Under the pieces are notes generated by a model. That model had not been told where the DNA came from, did no database searches, and saw only the letters and a list, made by a program, of their open reading frames with translations. A stretch of DNA of 64,000 bases from Hyphomicrobiales bacterium (lineage in GTDB: Bacteria; Pseudomonadota; Alphaproteobacteria; Rhizobiales; HXMU1428-3): contig JAJFHX010000020.1 in the NCBI GenBank assembly GCA_021775425.1, forward strand, positions 83,582-147,581. The letters run 5' to 3'. A program made the position numbers and the translations under genes. Numbering within the stretch: position 1 is the stretch's first letter; every line of letters begins with the position of its first letter. Below, in pieces: positions 19,497 to 29,983 of this stretch.

Positions 19497-21012
19497 TAGC
19501 TTCTCCTAATGGATTACCATGTTCATCAGTAACTTCAGCCCGTGAAAGAACTTCAGTAAGTCTTGCATCTTCCCCATAATACTGTGCCCGCTCATAGAAA
19601 CGCGGCCGGGTAATGCCTGTTGAGCGATGTCGGCCAATCAATTTGCCGTTTTCATCTTCACCAAGAATATCATATACAAATATGTCCTGAAGTGTCGGCA
19701 CATCACCTTCCATGCCCACCACTTCAGTAATCCGGGTGATCTTCCGCGATCCATCCCTGAGCCTTGCAGCCTGCACAATCACATCAACAGATCCAACAAT
19801 CATCTCTCGAATAGTCCGGGCGGGGAGGGTAAAGCCCCCCATCAGAATCATACTTTCCATACGGCTGATCGCTTCACGCGGGCTGTTCGAGTGAAGCGTA
19901 CCCATTGACCCGTCGTGACCAGTGTTCATTGCCTGCAACAGATCAAAAGCCTCAGGGCCACGCACCTCACCAACAATAATTCGATCCGGACGCATCCGAA
20001 GACAGTTCTTCACCAGATCACGCATAGTGATCTCACCTTCACCTTCAAGGTTAGGCGGTCTGGTCTCTAACCGCACCACATGCGGTTGTTGCAATTGCAG
20101 TTCGGCACTGTCTTCGCAGGTAATCACTCGTTCATCTTTGTCTACATAAGCGGTCAGACAATTGAGCAATGTCGTTTTACCAGAACCCGTACCACCGGAA
20201 ATAACCACATTACACCGGCACTTACCGATAATTTCAAGCACTTCCTTACCTTCAGGAGAGATCGCTTTAAAATCCATCAGCTGATCAAGGGTAAGCCGGT
20301 CCTTCTTAAATTTCCGAATGGTCATTGTCGGCCCCTCAAGCGCAAGAGGCGGCGCAATCACATTCACCCGCGAACCATCCGGCAAACGAGCATCACATAT
20401 GGGGCTCGATTCATCCACCCGCCGGCCAACCTGGCTAACAATCCGCTGGCAGATATTCAACAACTGCATATTGTCTGTAAAACGAACGGCTGTCTTTTCA
20501 ACCCGGCCATCAACTTCAATAAAGCAGTCCGCTGCGCCATTGATCATGATATCAGCAATATCATCACGTGCCAGCAAAGGCTCAAGCGGGCCATAACCAA
20601 GGACATCATTACATATGTCTTCAATCAGGTCTTCCTGCTCGGAAATTGGCATAACAACATTCTGAATGGCCAGAATTTCGCCAACAATATCCCTGATTTC
20701 TTCACGAGCAGCATCATTATTCAGGTTCGCCAGCTGTGTCAGGTCAATCGTATCAATCAGCGCATTAAATACAGTGGTTTTTACATCATAATAATTTTCA
20801 GAACGGCTTCGAGATGGCTCCTTGTGCACCTCCGGTTCCATAGCAGGCATTGGCTCAACAGGTTTTTGAACTTTCTTGGTAGGCGTCTCAACTACCGGCT
20901 GGCTAGCAACACTGGGCTTTTCAACAGGCTTAACTTTTGGCGCCGCCACACTTTGCGGCTGCCTGATGGGGGCCTTCTGGCCATCTGCTGCTGAACCACG
21001 CTTTCCAAACAT
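19489..21012 (-). CDS. cpaF: Tad pilus assembly ATPase CpaF/TadA
   Basis: Walker [50 protein letters not shown]. Confidence 0.97.
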   Translation of the reverse strand: MFGKRGSAADGQKAPIRQPQSVAAPKVKPVEKPSVASQPVVETPTKKVQKPVEPMPAMEPEVHKEPSRSRSENYYDVKTTVFNALIDTIDLTQLANLNNDAAREEIRDIVGEILAIQNVVMPISEQEDLIEDICNDVLGYGPLEPLLARDDIADIMINGAADCFIEVDGRVEKTAVRFTDNMQLLNICQRIVSQVGRRVDESSPICDARLPDGSRVNVIAPPLALEGPTMTIRKFKKDRLTLDQLMDFKAISPEGKEVLEIIGKCRCNVVISGGTGSGKTTLLNCLTAYVDKDERVITCEDSAELQLQQPHVVRLETRPPNLEGEGEITMRDLVKNCLRMRPDRIIVGEVRGPEAFDLLQAMNTGHDGSMGTLHSNSPREAISRMESMILMGGFTLPARTIREMIVGSVDVIVQAARLRDGSRKITRITEVVGMEGDVPTLQDIFVYDILGEDENGKLIGRHRSTGITRPRFYERAQYYGEDARLTEVLSRAEVTDEHGNPLGEANV

Positions 21013-21025
21013 AACAAAACTATCC

Positions 21026-22315
21026 CTACTTCATACCAAAGCGATTTAAAATCGGCTTCAAAATTGAACTATCTTCCTCAGCTGGCGCTTTGATATTCGC
21101 CAACATACAAGCCAATTCATTAATCTGTTTTGCAACTTTTGATTTTTGCGAAACTTCACCAAGCATCTGGCCATTATTCGCCGCTGTGCCAAAAATCTCC
21201 GCCTCATAATCAATCACAACGGTTGGCTTTAGCTCAACGATCTGGGCAAAATCTGCAACTGATATTTCAGGCTTTTTCGGCATACCGACCAGATTCAGAA
21301 TAAGTCGTGGCTCAATGTCAGATTGCCGGTGCGTCTTTAAAAACTCGAGAATGTTTTTCGTATTTCTCAAATTCGCCAGATCTGGTGTTGCGGTAATCAC
21401 AATCTCATCTGATTGCATCAGCACATATTTCGACCAGCTCGCCCATGAGTGCGGCATATCCACAACTGAAAACGGAATGTTTTTGCGAAGCACATCAAGC
21501 ACTATATCGCAGGGCTCCTGCTCAACATCATATTCCTGATCAAGATTACTTGCAGAAGCAAACAGGCTTAATCTTTCAGAACATTTCGATAGCAACCGGT
21601 CTAGCATCACATCATCAAGCCGGTCAGATTGAAACAGCGCTTCTGCTATGCCCTGGTTCGGGTCCTGATTAAAATCAAGACCAGCCGTGCCAAACGGTAA
21701 ATCGAAATCTGAAATAACAACATCCGTCTGGGTAATCTCAGAAATTGCCCATGCCACATTATGACTTAAAATACTGGAACCAACGCCACCCTTAGCGCCA
21801 ACAAAAGTAATAACCTGACCAAGCGGGTCAGAATTCGGGTCTGAATAGAGATTGGAAATCGAGCCGATGATCTGCAAAGAAGTTACAGGCGCAACAAGAT
21901 ATTCACTAACGCCTCTTTCAACCAGCGCTCTGTAAAGCAAAACATCATTTAAATGGCCAACAATAATCACTTTCGTCCCAGCATCACAAACCTCAGCCAG
22001 TTCATCAAGCTGGGCGATTAATTGTTCCCGAGAAGCCTTGCTTTCAAGAATTATAAGATTTGGGGTCGGTCCCTCGCGATAGCTTTCAAGCGCCGCATTA
22101 ATGCCACCCATCTGCATAGAAAGATGGGCTTTATCCATCCGCCGGTCACCTGCAGCATTTTGTACAGCATCAGAAAAGTCCTGCTCTTCGCAAAACACCT
22201 GAATAGAAATGCGTGGCACAGGTCTGGCTTTCCGGCTTGCCTCAGCCATGCCTTCGGCACCCGCCTCTTCGGCGCTGCCTGTCTCTCCATCATGTGAATA
22301 TGCTATGTCACTCAT
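21026..22315 (-). CDS. cpaE: Tad pilus assembly protein CpaE/TadZ (receiver-like plus MinD-like ATPase)
   Basis: ITFVGAKGGVGSSILSHNVAWAIS deviant Walker A; position between cpaF and cpaD. Confidence 0.92.
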   Translation of the reverse strand: MSDIAYSHDGETGSAEEAGAEGMAEASRKARPVPRISIQVFCEEQDFSDAVQNAAGDRRMDKAHLSMQMGGINAALESYREGPTPNLIILESKASREQLIAQLDELAEVCDAGTKVIIVGHLNDVLLYRALVERGVSEYLVAPVTSLQIIGSISNLYSDPNSDPLGQVITFVGAKGGVGSSILSHNVAWAISEITQTDVVISDFDLPFGTAGLDFNQDPNQGIAEALFQSDRLDDVMLDRLLSKCSERLSLFASASNLDQEYDVEQEPCDIVLDVLRKNIPFSVVDMPHSWASWSKYVLMQSDEIVITATPDLANLRNTKNILEFLKTHRQSDIEPRLILNLVGMPKKPEISVADFAQIVELKPTVVIDYEAEIFGTAANNGQMLGEVSQKSKVAKQINELACMLANIKAPAEEDSSILKPILNRFGMK

Positions 22316-22348
22316 CTTTTTCTTCCCGAATTTTACAAATTCACTAAT

Positions 22349-23080
22349 TTACTTTTTCTTCGTATCAGTACGTTCATCTTGCGATCTGGTAGAGCTTGAA
22401 ACTTCACCCTTAACCCATTTATCCCAAACACCATCTCTTCGTCTGGCATCGCGCGGGCTCCAGCCTCTTGGACCTTTTAAATCTCGCGGGTTCGCAACCA
22501 TCGCCGCCAGATTTTTCTGGTTGGCACAGCCCCAGTAATGTGAATTTCTATTATTTTCGCTATTGTTTAAGTTTTCGTTCCAGTGACCACAATCAGGTCC
22601 TTTAGCAACATATCGCTTATAAGAAAGATGGATAAAAGGATGTCTGTCACCGCGGCCCTGATATCGCTTAACTGAAATGACCTCAGGCCCAAGAGACATG
22701 TTCTGCATTTCATGCTGCACCTGACTTAAAACATTATGAAGTGCACCCTGATAATAAGAATTTGCCGGTAAAGTCACTTTGATGCGGCCAATTCCCTGAT
22801 CACGATAATAATGAAGGAACGTGATGAGTTCATTCCGTTTTGATGGCACAAGCTTGCGGTCTTTATTGTTAACCGAAATGCTCATTGAAAGCTCACCAGT
22901 TGAAACCTCAATCGGATGCTCATCTTTTGCATGATAGAATAAAGAACCAGTTGGTCTTTCATCAGCATATCGCCCATCAAGACCATGCTTACAGGCCGTG
23001 CTCATCAAAGACGCCACAATCACAAAGGCTGTTAAACGAGCTGTTTTTAAAAGCCGGTTATCTGTCAATTTAAATACCAT
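22349..23080 (-). CDS. cpaD: Tad pilus assembly lipoprotein CpaD
   Basis: Lipobox LMSTAC; GCANQKNLAAMVANPRDLKGPR C-terminal motif. Confidence 0.9.
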   Translation of the reverse strand: MVFKLTDNRLLKTARLTAFVIVASLMSTACKHGLDGRYADERPTGSLFYHAKDEHPIEVSTGELSMSISVNNKDRKLVPSKRNELITFLHYYRDQGIGRIKVTLPANSYYQGALHNVLSQVQHEMQNMSLGPEVISVKRYQGRGDRHPFIHLSYKRYVAKGPDCGHWNENLNNSENNRNSHYWGCANQKNLAAMVANPRDLKGPRGWSPRDARRRDGVWDKWVKGEVSSSTRSQDERTDTKKK

Positions 23081-23105
23081 TACTCTACCCTTATCCAAAA
23101 ACAGT

Positions 23106-24656
23106 CTATTCAACTATGAACCCAAGTCCCTGGTCCCGATCACGTCGCCCCCAGGACCTGCTCTTATGTGTGTCCTGGTGTGCGGGTTTATAAGACCCTT
23201 TCAATGTGTCCTTCAGGCTCCATTCAACAGGCTCTTCTCTCCGCTCTGAAATTCGGCGTCCTCTTGGCCTCTCATATTTATTTAAGTGGCCTCGAAGAAA
23301 CGCTTTTCTGTCAGATGGAAACCCTAATCCCTCATCAGGCGTAGCAAGTTTCTTGCGTGAAGTTTCATTCACAAGATAAGGCGTAACAATCACCACAAGT
23401 TCAGTTTCATTGCGCACAAAATCACGGCTTCGGAACAGTGCCCCAAGAATTGGTAACCGTTTCAGTTCTGGAACATCATCAATATTATGTTTCGTGCGGT
23501 CCGAAATCAGTCCCGCCATCACAATTGAACCACCCGATCCAAGCTCAACCGTCGTGGAGGCCCGCCTGACTTCAATTGCAGGAATCGTAATGCTATTAAG
23601 TACAACAGAACCACGGTCTGTTATGTCGCTTACTTCAGTCGCGATTTTGAGGCTGATCCGCCCCGCATCCATGACAACTGGCGTAAAGGCAAGGCCGATA
23701 CCAAACGGTTTAAATTCGATTTTGATCTCGCCGTCTTTATCCGAAACCGGAATAGGGAATTCACCGCCCGCGAGGAAATTAGCTGTCTCTCCTGAGATAG
23801 CTGTCAAATTTGGTTCAGCAAGAGTGCGAAGCACGCCATTTCGCTCTAGCGCCCGCACCACAGCTGTAATGCTATCACCTGCATTTGTATGTGTCAGAGT
23901 AGTACTCGAACCAACAGTACCGGCAATAAACTGGCTAACGTTTGGAAACGCAAGAGATGTTGCCTGAGCCACAGAAAGCCCACCATTAATCATCCCGCTT
24001 ACATTAATACCAAGTTTCTTGGCCACATTGCGCTGCATCTCAGCAACAGTCACTTTAAGAAGAACCTGCTCATTCCCACTGGTTGAAAGCAGGTTAATTA
24101 CCTGATCTTTTGATTTCACAAACCGTGCGGCAATGTCAGTAGCTTTGGTAGAATCGATAGGTGTACGAACAGAACCAGTCAGGACGATATGTTCATTGAC
24201 CATATCCACCTTGATTTTACTGTCCCGCAAAATCCGGCCATAAATACCGCTTAGTGCTGTCATATCCCGCGAGATTGAAATCTCAATAGTCAGAATTCGA
24301 TTGCCTTCCTTATCAAAAAAGAAAGCATTCCCCTCACCGATTTTCTTACCAATCAGATACGCCCTGCGTGAACTATGCAGCACAGCATCAATAAATTCAG
24401 GATTAGAAACAAGCACGTCCCGAACGTCTTTTGGCAGTTCAACCACAAGTGATTTGTTCAAGCCAATTTTAACGTGGCGGGTTTCACCACCCGGAGCAAC
24501 CCGGTTAATCTTCAAAAGCGAGCGGTGCTCATTAGCAAATTTCTTATGAGTATCAGCTAATGCAGGTGCCGCGTTTAAAATCACACAGGTGCCAAGGAAT
24601 AACAGGCTGCATAATGCCCGCCTGAAAATTTTACCCTGATGTATCAATTCACTCAT
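23106..24656 (-). CDS. cpaC: Tad pilus secretin CpaC/RcpA
   Basis: Pil_N domain KSLVVELPKDVRDVLVSNPEF; secretin signature VVLNSITIPAIEVRRASTTVELGSGGSIVMAGLI; start at internal Met. Confidence 0.94.
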   Translation of the reverse strand: MSELIHQGKIFRRALCSLLFLGTCVILNAAPALADTHKKFANEHRSLLKINRVAPGGETRHVKIGLNKSLVVELPKDVRDVLVSNPEFIDAVLHSSRRAYLIGKKIGEGNAFFFDKEGNRILTIEISISRDMTALSGIYGRILRDSKIKVDMVNEHIVLTGSVRTPIDSTKATDIAARFVKSKDQVINLLSTSGNEQVLLKVTVAEMQRNVAKKLGINVSGMINGGLSVAQATSLAFPNVSQFIAGTVGSSTTLTHTNAGDSITAVVRALERNGVLRTLAEPNLTAISGETANFLAGGEFPIPVSDKDGEIKIEFKPFGIGLAFTPVVMDAGRISLKIATEVSDITDRGSVVLNSITIPAIEVRRASTTVELGSGGSIVMAGLISDRTKHNIDDVPELKRLPILGALFRSRDFVRNETELVVIVTPYLVNETSRKKLATPDEGLGFPSDRKAFLRGHLNKYERPRGRRISERREEPVEWSLKDTLKGSYKPAHQDTHKSRSWGRRDRDQGLGFIVE

Positions 24657-24719
24657 ATCCCCAACCACCTTAACTTTCCTATTAAACAAAGCCCCGTAAA
24701 GAAGCCCTACATCTACCAA

Positions 24720-25517
24720 TTAACGCACATCAAATGATTGAACCGACCGCCCAAATTTTATAATCCGAACAGAATTCCCTCTCTGTTCTCTTAAATTCTC
24801 GATCTGCTCTTTTTTTCCACCAGGGTTCGAAAGACTAATGCTTCGAAGCGCCAGTGAGATAGACCCCATCTGATCAGCAAGAGCCAGAACCTCTGCCTGA
24901 GCTAAAGTAAGCTCCAGTGTCGCAGTCTTACCTGAAGCTGATTTTTCACCTTTTGATTGTTCAATTGTCTGACCAATTGCCAGCACTTTGACATTCGAAA
25001 GAATTGTACTGCTGGTAAATTTAGACTGACTGGAGCGGCCCAGTTTACGGGATAAAATCACATCAACTCTGTCATTCGGCAGAATGAAACCACCGGCTGC
25101 CGTTTCTTCTTTAATCTTGGTCGATACCGCCCGCATGCCTGGCGTTAAAATCGCGGCCATTACGCCGCCCTGATTTGCTTTAATCAGCTTGCCTTCCTGA
25201 ATAGGCTCGCCTGGTAAAAAGGAGCCTCGTGCAATCGCTTTATCAAGTCCCTTTAAAGCATTTTGATTTGAGGCGCGGTCAATCATGGTTGATGTCAAAC
25301 CGTCTTTTGGCCATTGCTGCCACTTGAACTGTGAAGCAGAAACCATTTCACCAATCTTGATCTTTTGCGAGGCAACCAGCACCTCTGTCGTGTTCATGAA
25401 TTCTTTCGTAATCACTTGTTGAGTCTTTTGCTCACCAACAATACTTCTTGCAAGAAGCGCGGCTCCAGCCGCTGCAACGAATGCAATTCCTAATACTAAA
25501 ACGCGTGATTTTTTCAT
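24720..25517 (-). CDS. cpaB: Tad pilus assembly protein CpaB/RcpC
   Basis: SAF-like domain EVLVASQKIKIGEMVSASQFKWQQWP; GMRAVSTKIKEETAAGGFILPNDRVDVIL. Confidence 0.93.
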   Translation of the reverse strand: MKKSRVLVLGIAFVAAAGAALLARSIVGEQKTQQVITKEFMNTTEVLVASQKIKIGEMVSASQFKWQQWPKDGLTSTMIDRASNQNALKGLDKAIARGSFLPGEPIQEGKLIKANQGGVMAAILTPGMRAVSTKIKEETAAGGFILPNDRVDVILSRKLGRSSQSKFTSSTILSNVKVLAIGQTIEQSKGEKSASGKTATLELTLAQAEVLALADQMGSISLALRSISLSNPGGKKEQIENLREQRGNSVRIIKFGRSVQSFDVR

Positions 25518-25724
25518 AACCAGACCAAATCCCTTTTACGCTCAAAAAATACAAGCGATAGACTTACAACATCAGTTAACTGTAAGGAGGAATCGTCAAT
25601 AGGGAGTTAATAAGCGTAACTTTTTGACCAGATAGCTCTCAAAATAACGAGCAGCAGAGCTCAGCCAGACAAAAAGGCGTGCCAGTAGAAGTCAATCATT
25701 AGAAAAAATTTAGAGTTTCTTAAC

Positions 25725-26225
25725 TCAGAGAAGACCAAGCCAGATCGATTGAGGATAAACACTCAACCCGGCAAAACCAATCGCAATCCCGTAAGGCACG
25801 GCAGCTGTCCCGGTTTGGAAATTCAACAACCAACGTTGCCCGGAAAGATAAGCCGGCAAAGGTGTGTTATATAGATAAAGACAAATCACTGATAAAATAC
25901 CGCCATAAAAAGCAGCGAATAATATAAATGAGCCAACCAGGTCAGGTCCAAGCCATAAGGAAGCTGCTGCAATAAGTTTTGCGTCCCCCCCTCCGAGGTA
26001 ACCTCTGGCAAAGAAAATAAAACCGATCACTAGCATAACAAAACCGGTTATAATATGAATCCCGATTTCAGCCAGTGAAAGCCCTGAAAATGGCACAAGA
26101 ATAACAAAGCCAAAAAACAGCGCAGCAGAAATCTTATTAGGAATTGTAAAAGACATAGCATCAGATATTCCTGCAAAAATTAATGCGAAAGGAAATATCA
26201 ACAAAACGCACCACTCATAAAACAT
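25725..26225 (-). CDS. cpaA: Prepilin peptidase CpaA/TadV
   Basis: SDAMSFTIPNKIS and GYLGGGDAKLIAAASLWLG aspartyl protease motifs. Confidence 0.93.
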   Translation of the reverse strand: MFYEWCVLLIFPFALIFAGISDAMSFTIPNKISAALFFGFVILVPFSGLSLAEIGIHIITGFVMLVIGFIFFARGYLGGGDAKLIAAASLWLGPDLVGSFILFAAFYGGILSVICLYLYNTPLPAYLSGQRWLLNFQTGTAAVPYGIAIGFAGLSVYPQSIWLGLL

Positions 26226-26304
26226 AACGATCCCAGCCTAATTAAAATAACTTCTCAGTAAATCTAGCAAAATAGACTTAATGTCAGATAAATTTTGTCA
26301 AAAA

Positions 26305-26331
26305 AAACACCCGCCGAAAGAGCGGGTGTTT
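26305..26331 (-). terminator. Terminator between flp pilin gene and cpaA
   Basis: AAACACCCGC-CGAAAGA-GCGGGTGTTT with flanking A/T tracts. Confidence 0.88.
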
Positions 26332-26382
26332 CTATTATTGTCATGAAATCATATAAAATATTTCATGATTTAGCTGGCTAAA

Positions 26383-26550
26383 TTATTCACCAAGTCCAGT
26401 GTCAATAGCTGTGAAAGCTGTTCCAAGCTTAGTACCAATGCTATTTACTGTACCAATGATAATAACTGAGATACCTGCTGCGATAAGGCCATATTCGATA
26501 GCTGTTGCACCAGACTCATCTTTCATAAAACGAACCATTAGATTTTTCAT
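26383..26550 (-). CDS. pilA: Flp/PilA-type pilin (55 aa), absent from supplied ORF track
   Basis: Direct translation MKNLMVRFMKDESGATAIEYGLIAAGISVIIIGTVNSIGTKLGTAFTAIDTGLGE; class IVb G/ATAIEYGLIAA motif; GGGAG ribosome-binding site; upstream of cpaA. Confidence 0.96.
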   Translation of the reverse strand: MKNLMVRFMKDESGATAIEYGLIAAGISVIIIGTVNSIGTKLGTAFTAIDTGLGE

Positions 26551-26963
26551 TACGTAACTCCCTGATTACTTTTAATACATGCCCTATAGTCACCCATGCA
26601 TAGGGCATAAGAGCTTTTACAAGATTGATAATAACGACAATCTGTAAACAAACAGTAAAAAAGAAAGAAATAACGAAGAATAAACACGAGAAAATAAGTA
26701 TAGTTAACAATAAAATAACAGAATTTATAGTTATAAATTAATTAAAACTTGAACCAAAACAAGAACTACTGGTTAAGTCAAAAAACAACAACGAACAAGT
26801 AAAGCTAAGAATTCAGAAGATTCATGTAATTACTATAGAACTCTATGGAAACTAAAGTATTAAACCTAGTAAATAAAAAATCCAAATCTGTACACAAATA
26901 AGGAAATCCTTCATCTTTTTGTTTTTTTATAGAAGATAACATTTTTAAAAGAGGATATTTGTA

Positions 26964-27566
26964 ATGTTTAGTTTTCCATCTTTAACCAGCGTGAAGAAAC
27001 CTGGCCTGTCAGCAAAAGCGCTGTTTTCAGGCTGTGCTCTGTTATCTTTTTCTGTAATGACAGCTTTTGTTGCAGACAATGCCCAAGCAAGAGATTTAAC
27101 AAACACCATCGAACAAAAACTTGAACGAGCAAAGTTCGAAGAAATCATCACTCACTCCACAAATTCTAACTTCATGAAGGTGACGCTAAATCAGATCACA
27201 CTCGTCAAGCTTGATGAACAGATTACAGACGCTTTGATTGGCAACCCGGCCATCGCTGATATCACAATCCAGAATGGCAAAACTTTTATCATCACCGGCA
27301 AATCATATGGGCGCACAAACATCATCCTGATGAATAAAAAAGGCGAGACGATTTTTAATAAATCCGTCTATGTTGACGATGACAATCAAAACGTAGTGCG
27401 AATCCAACGCGGAAATATGCGCCTTAGCTATACCTGCACGCCTCATTGTCAGCCAACACCAACCCTTGGTGATGATCCGGCACACTCAAAACAATTGTCA
27501 GAAAATCTCAATGGAAAATTAAAAACCATTAATGATCTGGTTGATGGCAACACCAGAAGCAACTAA
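26964..27566 (+). CDS. Stand-alone pilus assembly protein N-terminal-domain (secretin Pil_N-like) secreted protein
   Basis: Signal peptide; VKLDEQITDALIGNPAIADITIQNGKTFIITGKSYGRTNIILMNKKGETIFNKSVYV resembles the CpaC N-domain. Confidence 0.82.
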   Translation: MFSFPSLTSVKKPGLSAKALFSGCALLSFSVMTAFVADNAQARDLTNTIEQKLERAKFEEIITHSTNSNFMKVTLNQITLVKLDEQITDALIGNPAIADITIQNGKTFIITGKSYGRTNIILMNKKGETIFNKSVYVDDDNQNVVRIQRGNMRLSYTCTPHCQPTPTLGDDPAHSKQLSENLNGKLKTINDLVDGNTRSN

Positions 27567-27585
27567 TTCTGAATAAGCAAAAGAA

Positions 27586-27619
27586 AAAACGCGATGACCA
27601 ATTACAATCATCGCGTTTT
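27586..27619. terminator. Convergent terminator
   Basis: AAAACGCGATGA...TCATCGCGTTTT 12-bp perfect stem between convergent genes. Confidence 0.88.
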
Positions 27620-27644
27620 CTTTATTCATTTGCCCAGCTCTGGA

Positions 27645-29147
27645 TTATTGTTTCAATTGCAGCTTCTGCAAACCCGTTGCAATCTCATCAAACGCATCTT
27701 GCAAAGATGATCCATCCGGTGAATTGAAATACATGTCATTTCGCGTCGCACAGTTTCGCATTAAATTTTGCGTGTTCGTATCATTCAACTCAAATGTAAT
27801 CGAATAGACAAGAATACCCTTGCTCTTTACATTGGAACAAATCGTTTCCAGCTTATCATCGAGTTCATTACCAAGCCAGCCAGTACCAAGATGCTGTTGA
27901 TATGGCATCCCGTAAGCTGAATAATATCCCCCCATTTTATTACTGGTATAATAGCCATGGTCGTTCTGGCCATCAGTTAAAATCACAATCACTTTTCTGG
28001 TATTATCAGTGCCATAAGGCACACCTTCTGTATAAGGCGCATGGCTCGACAAACTCCGCCATCCCCAGATCAACCCAATCGGCACCGAAGTACCACCATT
28101 GGCAATCATAGACTCAATATTTGTATCAATGGTGCTTTTGGTGTTTGTAAGAGGTAAGATCGACCTTTGCGGACAACTGCCATTATAATTATTCAGCCAG
28201 CTTCTGATATCGCTATCACTTGGCTTGACTTGCGCCCCCCACCAGGTCGTATCGTAATAATCCTTCAGTGGTCTTAAATGTGGTGCAAATAATGTATTTG
28301 GATCACTCGCATCAGCCTCCACATCCCAAAGATCCAGATCAACAGTATCGCCATTTTCATTCACAGCGCTGCCAATCCGAGCTCGCACACAGCCATTCCA
28401 GTTGACATTAAAATGATTAAGCGCTTCGAAAGCTGTCATACCGTCATATTGATTGTCAGACCAGTAGGTAAAGCTAGAGCCATAATCCTCTTGTGCAGCG
28501 GTAGATAGGCCATTTTTATCAAACCAGGATACATTCTCATTACCAGTGCCAATGTTCACAGCACCAGTAAAAGGAATCAAAGAAAATTTTACATAATTTT
28601 CACTGCCCGTTGGGGTATATAATGTTTCGACCAGTTTTTTAGCGGCAGATTTTAGTGATGAAAGTTTCGAGCCACTCATAGACCCTGTATTATCAAGCAC
28701 CAGCGCAACTTCTAAATTCACCAGGGTTCTGCCTGCAACAGCTCTCGCGCCAACTTCCACGTTTTCATGCCCGGCGAGATACATTAAAAACGTCGGAACT
28801 GTCGCACTTGATGTAACAGTCAGTGTATCAGTCCCGACTACAGTATTAATCTGCGGGTTATATTTTTGCTTTGTGTTCTCTGAAATATTGGCATCAAAAT
28901 ATTTTTTAGCAAGGGCCTTCATCTCGGTTTCATCCGTGATGGCCAGTGATCCAGCCGCCAATACAGCAGCATCAAGTGCCCGCGAAATTTCTCTTTGCAC
29001 AAGATATGAGCGTGAATAATCAATCGCGATACCAGCTGCAATTAATAACATGAGCGTCATTGGGCCATAAATAAGAGCAACGACACCACTTTGATCCTTT
29101 TTAAATTTTGAAAATTTATCTCGAATATTTTGAAAAAGGAAATTCAT
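27645..29147 (-). CDS. TadG-like pilus-associated protein with von Willebrand factor A domain
   Basis: KKDQSGVVALIYGPMTLMLLIAAGIAIDYSRSY N-terminus; MIDAS VALVLDNTGSMSGSKLSSLK. Confidence 0.92.
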   Translation of the reverse strand: MNFLFQNIRDKFSKFKKDQSGVVALIYGPMTLMLLIAAGIAIDYSRSYLVQREISRALDAAVLAAGSLAITDETEMKALAKKYFDANISENTKQKYNPQINTVVGTDTLTVTSSATVPTFLMYLAGHENVEVGARAVAGRTLVNLEVALVLDNTGSMSGSKLSSLKSAAKKLVETLYTPTGSENYVKFSLIPFTGAVNIGTGNENVSWFDKNGLSTAAQEDYGSSFTYWSDNQYDGMTAFEALNHFNVNWNGCVRARIGSAVNENGDTVDLDLWDVEADASDPNTLFAPHLRPLKDYYDTTWWGAQVKPSDSDIRSWLNNYNGSCPQRSILPLTNTKSTIDTNIESMIANGGTSVPIGLIWGWRSLSSHAPYTEGVPYGTDNTRKVIVILTDGQNDHGYYTSNKMGGYYSAYGMPYQQHLGTGWLGNELDDKLETICSNVKSKGILVYSITFELNDTNTQNLMRNCATRNDMYFNSPDGSSLQDAFDEIATGLQKLQLKQ

Positions 29148-29394
29148 AAAATTTCTCGCTTGTCCTCTACTCACAATCTGAAAAAACTCCAAGGTTCTCT
29201 CTCCACAACATGTGAGAATTTATTCAAATCATGAATAAAAAATAAGAGTCGCATAAAATGATAAATTTTTTCCAACTCAAACTGGTTAACATTCCGTGCA
29301 TGAATTCCCTCAATTCTTAGGCAGTTTTTTAAGTCTAATTTATCCTTTTTCGGTTAAACCTATCACTAGATTTAAAGCATTAAAGGCAGTGTCG

Positions 29395-29946
29395 ATGTTG
29401 AAGCTATCAAGTCAGCGCCTTAAAAGGGCATACCAGAATTTACGAATACAGCTGGGGTGGTTTCAAGGCGCAAAGGAAGGGACAACTTCTGTTGAATTTG
29501 CATTCATAGGTTTGCCATTTTTGTTACTGCTGTTTGCCATGTTGGAAGTATCACTGGTTTTTATGGCCGACATTAACGTCCTTCATGCAACAGCCGACAC
29601 CGCAAGAAAAGTTCGCACCCTTCAGGATGGGATCAATACGCCAGATAAATTCAAAGCAGACGTTTGTAGCCAAGTTATATTCATCCCCAACTGTCTTAGT
29701 AAGTTACAGGTTGAAGTTAAGGCCTATTCTGATTTTGACAGCATTAATAACGAAGACCCGTTAAATGATGACGGTGCATTAAAAGACGACTTCATTTTTA
29801 ACATCGGCGGACCCGGCAGTGTCATAACTGTGAGAACATTTCTAGTCTGGGATATATTCGCAAAATTACCAGATATAGGCCTTGGCAACTTGCCAAATGG
29901 AGACCGTCTGATTCAAGGGTTTGCAGCATTTAGAAATGAATCTTAA
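29395..29946 (+). CDS. TadE-like pseudopilin
   Basis: KEGTTSVEFAFIGLPFLLLLFAMLEVSLVF. Confidence 0.88.
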   Translation: MLKLSSQRLKRAYQNLRIQLGWFQGAKEGTTSVEFAFIGLPFLLLLFAMLEVSLVFMADINVLHATADTARKVRTLQDGINTPDKFKADVCSQVIFIPNCLSKLQVEVKAYSDFDSINNEDPLNDDGALKDDFIFNIGGPGSVITVRTFLVWDIFAKLPDIGLGNLPNGDRLIQGFAAFRNES

Positions 29947-29983
29947 GAATAGTTTCAACAGACCGAAACAGAGTTATATAAAA

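Noticed and set aside
20080-20994. 304-aa plus-strand ORF
   Set aside because: Lies antisense to the strongly supported cpaF; low-complexity translation with no recognisable domain.
26516-26710. 64-aa minus-strand ORF at the pilin locus
   Set aside because: Overlaps the clear Flp pilin ORF in another frame and extends into AT-rich intergenic DNA.
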